Assembly: GCF_009662475.1 (NCBI RefSeq)
Contig: NZ_CP045571.1
Location: 1,548,501 to 1,612,500, forward strand
DNA: 64,000 nucleotides
Direction: 5' to 3'
Source of the DNA: Acidithiobacillus thiooxidans ATCC 19377
GTDB taxonomy: Bacteria > Pseudomonadota > Gammaproteobacteria > Acidithiobacillales > Acidithiobacillaceae
In this document: positions 25,805 through 34,844 of the stretch, in pieces
Layout of the letters: the number at the start of each line of letters is the position of its first letter
Numbering within the stretch: position 1 is the stretch's first letter
Notes under the pieces: generated by a model
The model's database searches: none
What the model was told of the DNA's origin: nothing
What the model saw: the letters and a program-made list of their open reading frames with translations, nothing else
Made by a program: the position numbers and the translations under genes

Positions 25805-26584
25805 TCAGAATCCATAATCTCCGATGACTTGAGTGCGCTTCAAGGCGGCAGCATGCGGTCCATCACGGCGTTCGCATTCGTGCCAATTCTTGAGTTCTGA
25901 AGTCAAATAACCCAGCCAATAACAGCCTTCCTCAGAATCGCAATCCCCATCCACACAAATGGATGACAAACAAACGCCCCGCCCATCCATTCGGGTAACC
26001 AGCAAGTGTTTGAGCAGGGATGTCAACCGATGGAATACACGCACACCCAATGCCGCCCCGAATCCTTTTCCCCGATAGCTCGGTAAAACATAGATAAGAT
26101 CGATGGTCACCCTCAGCGAACCATCAAAAGCGGGACAACGGTCCTTTTTCTTTTCCGCGTAAAAATCATGGAAACGAATAGCCAGCCAGTAATCCACAAA
26201 GCCCACAATTTGCCCGTTTATGCCGCCCTCACGCACCACCATGCATTCATCAAAAATGCCAACCACATCATCATCTTCACGATAAACATCCGGCTTTTGT
26301 ACGGCAGACCAGCCACCAGGGGCCTTCTTTTGATTAATAACCGACCAGGTTTCCGTCAGGAGATGCGCATATTTTTTGTGGCTTTTCCCCAAGGTCTGAT
26401 GATCCTGAAAAACTGATTGCCGAAACTTTTCCCATGTAGAGCGCCCGGCAAAAGCTCTCAGCTGTGATGCAGAGGGACATTCCTCCCCACAGTGAATATA
26501 GGATTGCCAACGCTTCTCTGGCGGAATCGAGAAAAAAGGCCGAATAACCGCAAACGCATCGGTAACAGATTCTTCACTAGACAT
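25805..26584 (-). CDS. GNAT-like N-acetyltransferase
   Basis: 259 residues. The C-terminal half has the acetyl-CoA signature IDLIYVLPSYRGKGFGAALG (Arg/Gln-x-x-Gly-x-Gly type) preceded by a beta strand. The N-terminal 120 residues are not recognised. ATG at 26584 with GGGG upstream. Some toxin-antitoxin systems use GNAT toxins, but those are shorter and paired with an RHH antitoxin that is not seen here. Substrate unknown. Confidence 0.65.
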   Translation of the reverse strand: MSSEESVTDAFAVIRPFFSIPPEKRWQSYIHCGEECPSASQLRAFAGRSTWEKFRQSVFQDHQTLGKSHKKYAHLLTETWSVINQKKAPGGWSAVQKPDVYREDDDVVGIFDECMVVREGGINGQIVGFVDYWLAIRFHDFYAEKKKDRCPAFDGSLRVTIDLIYVLPSYRGKGFGAALGVRVFHRLTSLLKHLLVTRMDGRGVCLSSICVDGDCDSEEGCYWLGYLTSELKNWHECERRDGPHAAALKRTQVIGDYGF

Positions 26585-26627
26585 ATCACCAACCCCTATA
26601 CAACATAAGCACCCAATCACCCGCTTT

Positions 26628-26918
26628 TCAGCCTGGGCAACCCCCCGTATCTGCCATCTCCCGCAATGCGTTTCGCGTGCGACGTAAATCTTTGCGCACT
26701 GCCAACACTTGCGATTTCACGAAAGCGGTTGCGCCCTGCTCTTGCCCGGCTTTCTCTGCTAATTGCGCCAAAATTAACCAGTAGATTTTCATGGAACGGG
26801 CCACACTTTGGCAGGCATAAGGTTCTGCGCCATCCCGTTCTGCATCATCAGCATATATCCGGACCGTATTGGCCAGCGCAGACCAGCAGGCCGCACTTTG
26901 GGCGGCGTGCATCCCCAT
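26628..26918 (-). CDS. Small helical hypothetical protein (96 aa)
   Basis: 96 residues, Ala-rich and helical, with four cysteines (for example ACWSAL and YACQSV). It lies 43 bp upstream of the GNAT gene on the same strand, so it may be its partner. No family recognised. Confidence 0.5.
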   Translation of the reverse strand: MGMHAAQSAACWSALANTVRIYADDAERDGAEPYACQSVARSMKIYWLILAQLAEKAGQEQGATAFVKSQVLAVRKDLRRTRNALREMADTGGCPG

Positions 26919-27557
26919 ACAATGCGCAGCGGATTTCCTTACAATATTGCCAATAATTTTTACAATATCTGGCGATACATTTTCAACATCTTGTTTATAA
27001 AAATAAAATAGCGTTCAACCTTTTGCGTTTCCTGCATCAAATGCAGGTTTCCCGCGTTCGTCATTCCCATATTGGAAATTCTCACCAATCCGAGTATCAC
27101 CCATAGGTTCAAGGAGTTGGAAGATTCTCATGTTTACAGGTTGATTTGATGGCTTTGTGCATGTTTTTTTCATTTAATGATGTTTACACTCTCTTTACGA
27201 AACATATCTTCATGGTGTACAGTATCGATATGGGCATTTCCACTTTCCGGAGATTGCAAACGCATCATGGTCACCCGCAAGCTGAGATCCATCCCCGAGT
27301 CGCACCAGGGCGCGACTGCGGTACCGCCAGTCTTTCGTCTGCCCGACAAGGACGAGGTGCCAGGGCTCCGTCAAGCTCGCCAGATATAGTAGCAGAGGTT
27401 TTCGCCACTGATTTTAATGGTGGTTTGAAGGGACTATAGTTGGTGGAAATGCGGCATTTTCAGGCGATTTTGGGTGCAGAATCGTGAATGGGGTGGCTGG
27501 CGGACGCAGCTCGCCCTCCGGAGCTATTCTCGGATAGGTAAACCCCGTGGTGGCGCC
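26919..27557. other. AT-rich intergenic region and ISAs1 flank
   Basis: About 640 bp without a convincing gene. A short frame at 27267-27389 (+) starts MVTRKLRSIPESHQG and ends in a charged tail, which distantly recalls small antitoxins, but there is no ribosome site and no partner. The last 100 bp probably belong to the ISAs1-type element downstream. Confidence 0.45.
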
Positions 27558-29313
27558 TCAGTATCCGAGTTGGCGGAGCGTTTTGTGCGCGCTGGCGGCG
27601 AAATCCCGGCACGCTTTGGCGATATTCTTGACGCCAGTGAGACGCATAATGCTCATGGCCAGTTCGCGCAAGGTCGCCATCATATGGGGACCGTTCTGGG
27701 TACGGACTTGGGAGAGGTCCTCGTGGAAAGTCACATCGCGGACATGATGGTTCCGGTTTTCAATTTCCCAGTGACCACGGGCCAAGCCCAACAGATTTTC
27801 GGGCGTGGCACGATCCGGGGTCAGGCTGGTGAGTCCGAAGGCATAATCATCCCGAATCGTGCCCTCTTTGCTGTTGATGGTGGAGCGTTGGATCAGGAAA
27901 GCTTGTCCGACATGCGGAAAATGGAGGCCGGTTGCCCGGGTGGCGACAATGATTTTGCGGTATTCAAAGCGGCCATGCCCGACCTCTGTGGTTTCAGCGT
28001 TGAGGGGGAAAATCGCCCCAAGGGAGGCACGTCAGACGGTCGCGGAGTTTGCGTTGATTGCCTTTGACGGCGGTGAAGAGATAATCGGCTTTCTTGTCTT
28101 CGACGAGGAAGCGGGCGGTCTCCCGCTGGGTATGCAGGGCATCGGCGGTGACGACCTTGCCCGCGATGTTGACGTCCTGGAGCAGGTTGCGCAGTTCTGG
28201 AATTTCGTTGGTTTTCCGGGCGGTTTGTTTTTGCGCGATGGTGACCCCCTGTCCATGCAGGAAGGCGCTGAGCAGATGCACTTGAGCGCCCTCTGCGCGT
28301 ACGGCCCCTTTGAGGACTTTGCCATCGACGGCCACCGCTTCAAAGCCAGCCGTACCCAGTAGCCAGGCGCCGATCGCCGCATCCAGCGCCTCCACATCGG
28401 CCCCTTGCAAGACGCGCCGGATGGTCGGTTCGGAGGGGGCGACGTAGCGTTTGGTTTTGGGATCGAATCGGGCGCGGATGCGCTTCAGTTGGGCCTGGGT
28501 CAGCCGACCGGCCCACTCGGCGATGGCGGCATAACTTTCGGCCTGCGTCAGGACGGAGGCCACGGCCACCGTCAGGATGGCCGGGAGGGGATGCTGCTTG
28601 CCCAGTTTGCTGCGGGTATCGGGAAGGCGGAAAAAGATTTGGCGCAAGCCTTCCATTTGCGCGTCGCTCAACGTCACGGTTTGCATGGGGGTATGGGTCC
28701 ATTCGAGTTGGGGCTGCGGCTGGGCCAACCAGGCCCGCGCCTGTGGATGGAGAGGAAAGAGCAGAAGACGTTTAGGTTGGCCGTGGTGGACATAGCCACC
28801 ACCGGGACGGCGGGCGAAGCCCTTGGTTCCGCCGACATCCACCCAGTTGGCGGCCCGGTAGCAGGCACCGGTAAAACGGGGGGATTCCACAAAGGTCTCG
28901 GCCAGCACGATGGGATGCCCATAGACGGATTGCCAGTCCGCAGAGAGCCTGTGCAGGTTCAGCGCCATAATACGGGACGCCAGATTCGGGAAGGATTCTC
29001 CGGGCAGGATCAGAAAACGGGCATTGTTGGCGATGAGATGCAAGCGCTGGCGGCGCAAGATCCAGGACCAGCCGATCCACCGATCCCGCGCCTGGCATTG
29101 AAAAGCGGCGGCATGCCAGCCCAGTAACGCCACCCAGCGACCATCGAGCGTAGCCACATAGCGCAGGTTACGGCCCGCCAACGTGCGAAAGCCCCGGTAG
29201 TGATACGTTTGCATCAGCGTATTCCAGCGTTCCCGCTCCGTGGGCAGGATGGGTCGCACCTGAACACGGTGCAGGCTGGCTTGCTGCTTTTCGGTGAGAG
29301 TTGGGACTTCCAT
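27558..29313 (-). pseudogene. DUF4338 (DruA-like)-ISAs1 transposase fusion, frameshifted
   Basis: Two joined parts. The N-terminal 220 residues match the DUF4338 domain also found in Druantia DruA (HLIANNARFLILPG, LAETFVESPRFTGACYRAAN). The C-terminal part is an ISAs1-type transposase (PDTRSKLGKQHPLPAIL, AVDGKVLKGA, TADALHTQRETA). At about 28010 the frame breaks after LPWGD. The next frame resumes with GHGRFEYRKI and continues to GHWEIENRNHHVRDVTF and a stop at 27558. The transposase is therefore broken. The flanks have related AATGCGG sequences, but I could not fix the IS ends. Confidence 0.82.
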
Positions 29314-29361
29314 GCGGCAAAAGCTACCGCATTCATCCTGAGAAGTCCAGAAAAACCCTTT

Positions 29362-30462
29362 GTGCTACTTCATCAGCAGCTTAGATGGAAGGTTGACAGG
29401 GCCCTGGACGAGGTGCTGTTTCGGGAAATGCTGGAAGCCTACGTCACCAGACGCCGGGGTGCGCTGCGGCATCAGCACAAGAGCGTGGATCGAGATACCC
29501 GCATCATCCTGGAGTTCCTTCAGTTCAGTGGCAAGGCGCCGTGGTACTGGACCGAAGAAGGCTTTGAAAAGTGGAGTTATGAGATCGGCGTGGTACGCAC
29601 CCTGGCCGTGAGTTCCCAGCGGCACTACCAGGGTGCAATCCGGGGTTTTCTCGCCTACCTTATAGAGAACGTCAAATTCCGCAATGTCGTACGCCGGGAA
29701 TACGGCGTCGATCTGGTGCAGATCTGCCATCCAGAGAACTGCATCCCCCATATTTCCGAGCGGGAACTGACCCGCGAACGGCCGGCACTAACCCATGCGG
29801 AGATCAACCAGTTTTTTAACGCTTATGATACTGCCATTACGGAAGCCGCCCGCTTTAAGACTAAGGACCTGCGCCCCCTGCAGCGGGACAAGGCGATGTT
29901 TTATCTGACCTATGCGGCGGGGCTGCGGGCTTCCGAAATCATCGGGTTGAATGTCTCTTCCTTCCAGCCCAATCCGAACATCCCCGAATTAGGGGAATAC
30001 GGGTTTATTTCTGCCTGGGGTAAGGGCAGCCGGGGCAGTGGCCCGAAGCATCGGATGGTACCGGTCACACATTTACCCGTTTCTGCCTTGCTGGCGTGGT
30101 ACATTCAGGAAATACGCCCGCTGTTTATGGACATGTCAGATGCCAATGACCAGGCGCTTTTTTTCTCGGAGCGTGGCCGCCGCATCGCCTTATCGACCTT
30201 TGAGGCGCGTTTTCAGCATGGAATCGCCCTGGCCGGACTGGAGGATCGGGGGTTTACGCCGCATTGCCTCCGGCACTCTTCGGTCACGCATGAGGATCTG
30301 CGCTTCAGTGGGGAAATGGTACGCCGCAAGCACGGGCACACCTATCAGGCGACAACCCAGGGATATATGCACCACCCCGATGAATTCGTAAACGAGGAAA
30401 TCACCCGAGCGATAGGCTCACAACTGGACGCTTTACTGGGCAAGGATAAGGATAAGGAATGA
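29362..30462 (+). CDS. Tyrosine recombinase, 5' end disturbed by IS
   Basis: About 366 residues with a full catalytic set: AAGLRASEIIGLN (Arg), TPHCLRHSSVTH (HxxR), KHGHTYQATTQGYMHH (His and Tyr). I take the GTG at 29362. Open frame continues upstream, but that part is the transposase gene read backwards, so the original N-terminus was probably cut by the ISAs1 insertion. The stop overlaps the HTH gene (ATGA). It is the first gene of a three-gene set that differs from the two larger recombinase modules in this window. Confidence 0.8.
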   Translation: MLLHQQLRWKVDRALDEVLFREMLEAYVTRRRGALRHQHKSVDRDTRIILEFLQFSGKAPWYWTEEGFEKWSYEIGVVRTLAVSSQRHYQGAIRGFLAYLIENVKFRNVVRREYGVDLVQICHPENCIPHISERELTRERPALTHAEINQFFNAYDTAITEAARFKTKDLRPLQRDKAMFYLTYAAGLRASEIIGLNVSSFQPNPNIPELGEYGFISAWGKGSRGSGPKHRMVPVTHLPVSALLAWYIQEIRPLFMDMSDANDQALFFSERGRRIALSTFEARFQHGIALAGLEDRGFTPHCLRHSSVTHEDLRFSGEMVRRKHGHTYQATTQGYMHHPDEFVNEEITRAIGSQLDALLGKDKDKE

Positions 30463-30896
30463 GTAGATTGGCGACACTCAATGCACTGGAATGGCGCGTG
30501 CGCGTGATGATGGCCGAACGCCACATCAAAACCATTACCGAACTGCGCAAGCAATTGGAGGAGGTGGGGGTCGAGATTTCCACGACACAACTCAGTCGGA
30601 TAGTGGATGCCCTTCCGACCCGCCTCAGCTCGGAAGTCCTGGCGGGACTGACGACGGTTTTGCGTTGTGATATCGGCGATCTGATACGGGTAGCCCGGCG
30701 CCGTCCACCGCCCACGGAACAGGACGCTGATGACCGTCACCCTTCTGACACCGTTTCCAACGCGCGCTCCACCGACGACGCGACACCGGATTCATCGCCC
30801 AAACGAGGGATACGCCGGACGCGGGAACCGATAAGCGCGAATGTCACAGGACCAAAAGTCACGGCCCTCCCCATCCCTGAGCGGCCCAAACGTTGA
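30459..30896 (+). CDS. Small Cro/C1-type HTH protein
   Basis: 145 residues. The first 75 form a Cro/XRE-like HTH (MMAERHIKTITELRKQLEE, then STTQLSRIVDALP, then LRCDIGDLIRV). The remaining 70 are a disordered, Pro/Ser/Asp-rich tail. It overlaps the recombinase stop by four bases and ends 9 bp before the zinc-ribbon gene, so the three are one operon. It may act as a directionality or regulatory factor of the recombinase set. Confidence 0.72.
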   Translation: MSRLATLNALEWRVRVMMAERHIKTITELRKQLEEVGVEISTTQLSRIVDALPTRLSSEVLAGLTTVLRCDIGDLIRVARRRPPPTEQDADDRHPSDTVSNARSTDDATPDSSPKRGIRRTREPISANVTGPKVTALPIPERPKR

Positions 30897-30905
30897 GCAC
30901 CAACC

Positions 30906-32714
30906 ATGACTCCCGGCAAAGCGCATAAAACCTGCGGCTGTTGTGGTCGGTCGATGGCCAAGGCCGTCGCCGTAACGGACGGCGTGGCCTATTGCGCGAC
31001 CTGCTATGCCCGCGAGTTCAAAAAAGTGCCTTGCGCCAAGTGCGGAAAAACCATGCGTTCGCTGGGCGGTAAAACACCGGCGACCTGTCGTTCCTGCAAG
31101 GCCCAGGATCGGCACTGTGTCCGTTGTGGTAAACCCGTGCCCCGCGCCGGCCTAACAGTAGAGGAAGGGGTGGTGTGCCCCTCGTGTGTACGTTATTACA
31201 AAGAACCCCAGCCTTGCGCGGTCTGTGGACAGAAAAGCCTGCGGCTCTCTCGGGATTTTCAGGAGGGGTTCACGGAGCCCGTCTGCAACCATTGTCGGTG
31301 CAAAAGTTATATTACCTGTCCTTCCTGTGGCAAACATCGGCGTCCGGTCGGGCCGGATGGACAGGGGCGCATTGTCTGCAAGCAATGCCTGGAACGCGCA
31401 GGCCCCTTCATCTGCCCGCAATGCGGTCACGAAGGTCGTGCCCACAGCAAAACCCGCTGCGAGGCGTGCTACTGGAAAGATGCCGTCGACAAGCGCATGC
31501 ATAGTATCGTAGCACTCTTGTCCCGTCCCTGGGCCAAAGAAGCCTTCTCAGGGTTTACGCTGGAATTGCGGGAACGCGTCGGTGCCCAGCCAGCGGCTAT
31601 ACGCCTGGAAAAGTATTTTTTGTACTTCGCGAAGCTCGATACACTGTTCACCGCCCCCGGCGACATCACCGCCGAAAAGCTCATTATGGCTCTGGGGCGG
31701 GAAGGATTGCGCCGTTACGCGGTGCCACAGAGTTATCTGATACGCCATGGCATCGTACCCGCCTTTAGCGATGAAACCCTGCAGGCGGCCAGCGCCGAAG
31801 CCGCGCAGATCGCATTACTGACTGCATCCGAAGGTCAGTGGTATTCGGGGTTGCTACGGCGTTTTCACGCGCACCTTGCAGAAATCAACGCCCGCTACCG
31901 GACCCGGGGGTGGCAAGGCAAGCAACAGCGTTTTGTACCGCGCACTGTGACCACTGCGCTACGGGCGGCGAAAATATTTCTGGATTTTCTGGAGGTCGGC
32001 CCGGCGGCGGGGGTACAACAGATTCAGCAGATGCAACTGGACCGTTTTTTGGTGGAGCACCCCGGTTATCGGGATAATATCCGCGCCTTCGTGCGTTTTC
32101 TGAATCGCAAGGAAAAACTCTTCCGCAAACTCAAGATCGAGTCGGTGCAACGCAATCTGCCCAAAGGCCTCATTCTGGATCGGGATCGCTATGCCAGCCT
32201 GCTCCGCACCTGGTTCAACCCCGCAGACGATGTACTCAAGGCCTCCTTGATCAGCACGCTCATGCTGCTGTATGCACAACCCGCCAAACGTCTCGTCCGG
32301 TTGCGCTTAACCGATCTTGCGCAGGGTGCCACGGATGGGATGTATCGGGTGATTTTCGGGCACACCGAGATTACCCTGGACCCGCGCGTGGGCCATCTCC
32401 TGGCCCGCTATTTGGAGCGGCGTCGCGCGCTGGCGACCATGGAAGAGACCGATGCCACCGACTGGCTCTTTCCGGGACGTCGGCATGGTGGCCACCTGCA
32501 TGAAGCCATTGTCAGCTATTACCTCAAAAAACAGGGGGTGACGGCGGATAGTCTCTTTACGACCGCCATCTACTACGCCTATCTCGGCGGGCTGCGCCAC
32601 CCCAAGGTGTTGGTCAAGGCATTTGGGATCACCGACTACACGGCCGTTAAATATCTGGAGATGATTGATCCGCGTCTGACTGCCGAGGTGGAGGCCAGAG
32701 TTGCCAGCCGATAG
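30906..32714 (+). CDS. Zinc-ribbon protein with degenerate tyrosine-recombinase fold
   Basis: 602 residues. The first 200 contain about 12 CxxC pairs (CGCC, CATC, CAKC, CRSC, CVRC, CPSC, CAVC, CNHC, CPSC, CKQC, CPQC, CEAC), enough for roughly six zinc ribbons. Residues 300-600 look like a recombinase: a SAM-like helical domain, then LLYAQPAKRLVRLRLTDL in the box I position and DYTAVKYLEM at the end. I see no HxxR box; the corresponding segment reads FTTAIYYAYLGG. It is probably a catalytically reduced partner of the recombinase two genes upstream. Confidence 0.7.
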   Translation: MTPGKAHKTCGCCGRSMAKAVAVTDGVAYCATCYAREFKKVPCAKCGKTMRSLGGKTPATCRSCKAQDRHCVRCGKPVPRAGLTVEEGVVCPSCVRYYKEPQPCAVCGQKSLRLSRDFQEGFTEPVCNHCRCKSYITCPSCGKHRRPVGPDGQGRIVCKQCLERAGPFICPQCGHEGRAHSKTRCEACYWKDAVDKRMHSIVALLSRPWAKEAFSGFTLELRERVGAQPAAIRLEKYFLYFAKLDTLFTAPGDITAEKLIMALGREGLRRYAVPQSYLIRHGIVPAFSDETLQAASAEAAQIALLTASEGQWYSGLLRRFHAHLAEINARYRTRGWQGKQQRFVPRTVTTALRAAKIFLDFLEVGPAAGVQQIQQMQLDRFLVEHPGYRDNIRAFVRFLNRKEKLFRKLKIESVQRNLPKGLILDRDRYASLLRTWFNPADDVLKASLISTLMLLYAQPAKRLVRLRLTDLAQGATDGMYRVIFGHTEITLDPRVGHLLARYLERRRALATMEETDATDWLFPGRRHGGHLHEAIVSYYLKKQGVTADSLFTTAIYYAYLGGLRHPKVLVKAFGITDYTAVKYLEMIDPRLTAEVEARVASR

Positions 32715-32970
32715 GACGTGGTGGCTGTATCTGATCGAGTGCCGGGGTGGCGGCATATACACCGGCATCGCGCTGGATGTCGAAAAACGCTATCAGCAGC
32801 ATGTGACCGGCAAGGGGGCCAGATATACGCGCATGAATCCACCGGTACGACTGCTCGCCCGCCGAGCCTATCCTGACCATCGGAGTGCGGCGCAAGCAGA
32901 ACGGCAAATCAAGCAGTTAGCACCGCTGGAAAAAAGACAATTGGCCATCGCCTTGCACAATCACGGATGA
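32701..32970 (+). CDS. GIY-YIG nuclease-family protein (UPF0213-like)
   Basis: 89 residues with WLYLIECRGGGIYTGIA (the GIY-YIG strands), DVEKRYQQHVTGKGARYT and a terminal helix ending QIKQLAPLEKRQLA. Size and motifs match the short UPF0213/YhbQ group. The TTG start at 32701 lies inside the end of the zinc-ribbon gene (14-bp overlap); no ATG or GTG is available upstream of the motif. Biochemical role of the group is poorly known. Confidence 0.82.
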   Translation: MPADRTWWLYLIECRGGGIYTGIALDVEKRYQQHVTGKGARYTRMNPPVRLLARRAYPDHRSAAQAERQIKQLAPLEKRQLAIALHNHG

Positions 32971-33140
32971 CCTCTATTGGGCAAATCAGAATTAGACAGC
33001 GAGCCCCGTAATCTCTGTCAGCAATGCTGCATCAGCTTTCTTTCCCTATGCAGCATGAGTCGCAATGCGTGTTAGGATTACAAAATTACTGCCAAAAAAA
33101 CGATATATTCTCCAAGGGAAATTTTGGGCGGTATACTGTA

Positions 33141-33169
33141 TTGATCTTAATTGTTTTTTGTGTTATACT
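33141..33169 (+). promoter_or_regulatory. Sigma70-type promoter of AT-rich cassette
   Basis: TTGATC, 17-bp spacer, TATACT, in strongly AT-rich DNA about 80 bp before the 59-residue gene. The long leader has an AGGAG site at 33234. Confidence 0.72.
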
Positions 33170-33251
33170 GTCCTCTGTTTATGTTGGGTTATTGGCAGTT
33201 AATTTAACTCATCGACTAGTCGTTTTTCTATTTAGGAGAGGTATATATATC

Positions 33252-33431
33252 ATGACGAACATTGAATTAGCAAAAAGGAGACTTTTCGACCACAGCGCTT
33301 TAGACCTATCGAATTTCAAGATTTATCCTGGGACAAGTCGTGATGTAACCCCGGACAAATTCGCAGAGGAGATTAACAAGATGTTATCTCAGATAGATGC
33401 GGAAGACTTTGAGGAAATGCATTTGGAGTAA
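33252..33431 (+). CDS. Small hypothetical protein (59 aa), first gene of two-gene cassette
   Basis: 59 residues starting MTNIELAKRRLFDHSALDL, acidic at the end (DAEDFEEMHLE). The ATG follows an AGGAG at about 13 bases. Open frame continues upstream but lies over the promoter, so it is excluded. The gene is 3 bp before the 191-residue gene, suggesting a coupled pair like an antitoxin or adaptor with its effector. No family recognised. GC content is lower than in the flanking recombinase genes, a sign of separate origin. Confidence 0.6.
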   Translation: MTNIELAKRRLFDHSALDLSNFKIYPGTSRDVTPDKFAEEINKMLSQIDAEDFEEMHLE

Positions 33432-33434
33432 CTC

Positions 33435-34010
33435 ATGCCTTCGGACTATAAAAAGCTGTACGAATTCTGCCAAGAACTAACGCCAGATATACGGCGTAAC
33501 GACATAAAAAACAAGGTGTTAGATATTTGCGATCAAAGAAGCGTTCGTGTAATAATAACCACCATGAATACAGCTATAATGAGGGGCGCGTTTTTAGGGC
33601 CGAAATCAGGGCATCCCTACGTTGAAAATTCCGGGGTGCCTTACATAGTCCTCGCCAGAGGATTAAATTATTGCTGGGAGCGCTTTATTTTTATCAAGGA
33701 ACTGATGCATTTCTTTGATAAGGAAGAAGAGAAAACAACAAGCGTAGTTTTTGAACCGCTATTAGATTCATTTTCCTCGCCGTCTTCGTTAGAGGAACGC
33801 TCCCCCATTTATCTCTCCGAAATAAAGGCAGTCTGGATGGCAATTGCTTGCTTTTGCCCAGAAGAAAATCGACTAAAGTTAAAAAATGACCTTTTAAACG
33901 GGCATATAGATGAATATGGAATTGCGCTGAAGCTCAAAATGCCAGCGCAGCATATCAGGCACCTGATGTCCGATAAGTTCGAAGCCATTATAGGCAGTTT
34001 GACCGAGTGA
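33435..34010 (+). CDS. ImmA/IrrE-like protein with degenerate metallopeptidase motif
   Basis: 191 residues. The central segment RFIFIKELMHFFD aligns with the RFTLAHELGH motif of ImmA/IrrE (DUF955) peptidases, but the first His of HExxH is Lys (KELMH). Glu and the second His remain. The C-terminal part has an HTH-like stretch (YGIALKLKMPAQHIRHLM), as in phage ImmA-type proteins. With the small gene before it, this could be an antirepressor-like or toxin-antitoxin unit. Whether it can still bind zinc is doubtful. Confidence 0.6.
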   Translation: MPSDYKKLYEFCQELTPDIRRNDIKNKVLDICDQRSVRVIITTMNTAIMRGAFLGPKSGHPYVENSGVPYIVLARGLNYCWERFIFIKELMHFFDKEEEKTTSVVFEPLLDSFSSPSSLEERSPIYLSEIKAVWMAIACFCPEENRLKLKNDLLNGHIDEYGIALKLKMPAQHIRHLMSDKFEAIIGSLTE

Positions 34011-34031
34011 CAACCGCTCAGGCTACAACAG

Positions 34032-34844
34032 CTAGGCAGCGAGTTCCCGTAACTTCTGCGAGGCGCCGCTGGATGTGATGTTCACCAATTGCGCCAACTC
34101 CTCCAACTCCTCAGCATAGATTTTATTGACCTTGGGGATGGTCTGGGTGAATACGATACATCGTTCTTTTACCAGAAACCCAGACTCTACGGCCCGCTGG
34201 AAACTGAGCAGGGCATCATTGACCTTTTGCTGGATGTCTTTCTTCGCTCCATGAAACGCAATGGTTTTGAATCCCATGCGCGGTTCTTCCGTGATGGCGT
34301 ACGGAAAGGTAGTGATAAACGGCTTGGCCCCTGGCAAATCAAAGGACACTTCAACCTCTCGGGAGAAGCCCTTGCGATACACCAGTTCCGACGTGAGTAA
34401 GGCATCCTCAATCCATTCAGAGAAGGGTTTCTCTGGCGGCTTAGTCATCGTGCCGATCAGTCGATCTTCAAGGCTATCCAGCATAATCTTCACATCGTGG
34501 AATTCCGGCCATTCCTCGGTGCGCGGTGCGGTTGCCACAATTTGTCGTTCCTGTGCAGCAAGGCTGGCAAACAACGTATCAACGAGGGGGCTTTCGGAGC
34601 TCCAGGCGCCGTCCCAGGTGGCGAGGTCTTGTAACCACTGCAACCACTCCCCGAACACCCAGTGCTCCTGAATCTGGCGAGGCGCGATCGCCCGATAATA
34701 ATTCAGATCAATGAAACCATTCCGCTTCATTCCGATGGCGCGCACATGGGTCTGGCCCGCGGCCCTAGCCAACAGCGCGAAGTTGCGGCCCTCCTGGCGC
34801 TCTGGATGCTCTCGATACTGCAAGAGGCGGTATTCCACGATCAT
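34032..34844 (-). CDS. Partner protein of HipA-like kinase (DUF3037-like N-terminus)
   Basis: 270 residues. The N-terminus (VEYRLLQYREHPERQEGRNFALL) resembles the start of DUF3037 proteins, which are often next to HipA-like kinase genes. The rest is unrecognised and mostly alpha/beta. Its ATG overlaps the kinase stop by four bases, so the pair is translationally coupled. It could be an antitoxin-like or regulatory partner. The family link is weak. Confidence 0.5.
   Translation of the reverse strand: MIVEYRLLQYREHPERQEGRNFALLARAAGQTHVRAIGMKRNGFIDLNYYRAIAPRQIQEHWVFGEWLQWLQDLATWDGAWSSESPLVDTLFASLAAQERQIVATAPRTEEWPEFHDVKIMLDSLEDRLIGTMTKPPEKPFSEWIEDALLTSELVYRKGFSREVEVSFDLPGAKPFITTFPYAITEEPRMGFKTIAFHGAKKDIQQKVNDALLSFQRAVESGFLVKERCIVFTQTIPKVNKIYAEELEELAQLVNITSSGASQKLRELAA

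Noticed and set aside
25805-26918. GNAT toxin-antitoxin pair
   Set aside because: The GNAT protein is too long for the known toxins and the neighbouring 96-residue protein is not RHH-like.
27267-27389. Short antitoxin-like frame
   Set aside because: No ribosome site, no toxin partner and weak similarity. It is mentioned only in the gap description.
27558-29313. Druantia defence system
   Set aside because: Only the DruA-like domain is present and it is fused to a transposase. DruB-E genes are absent.
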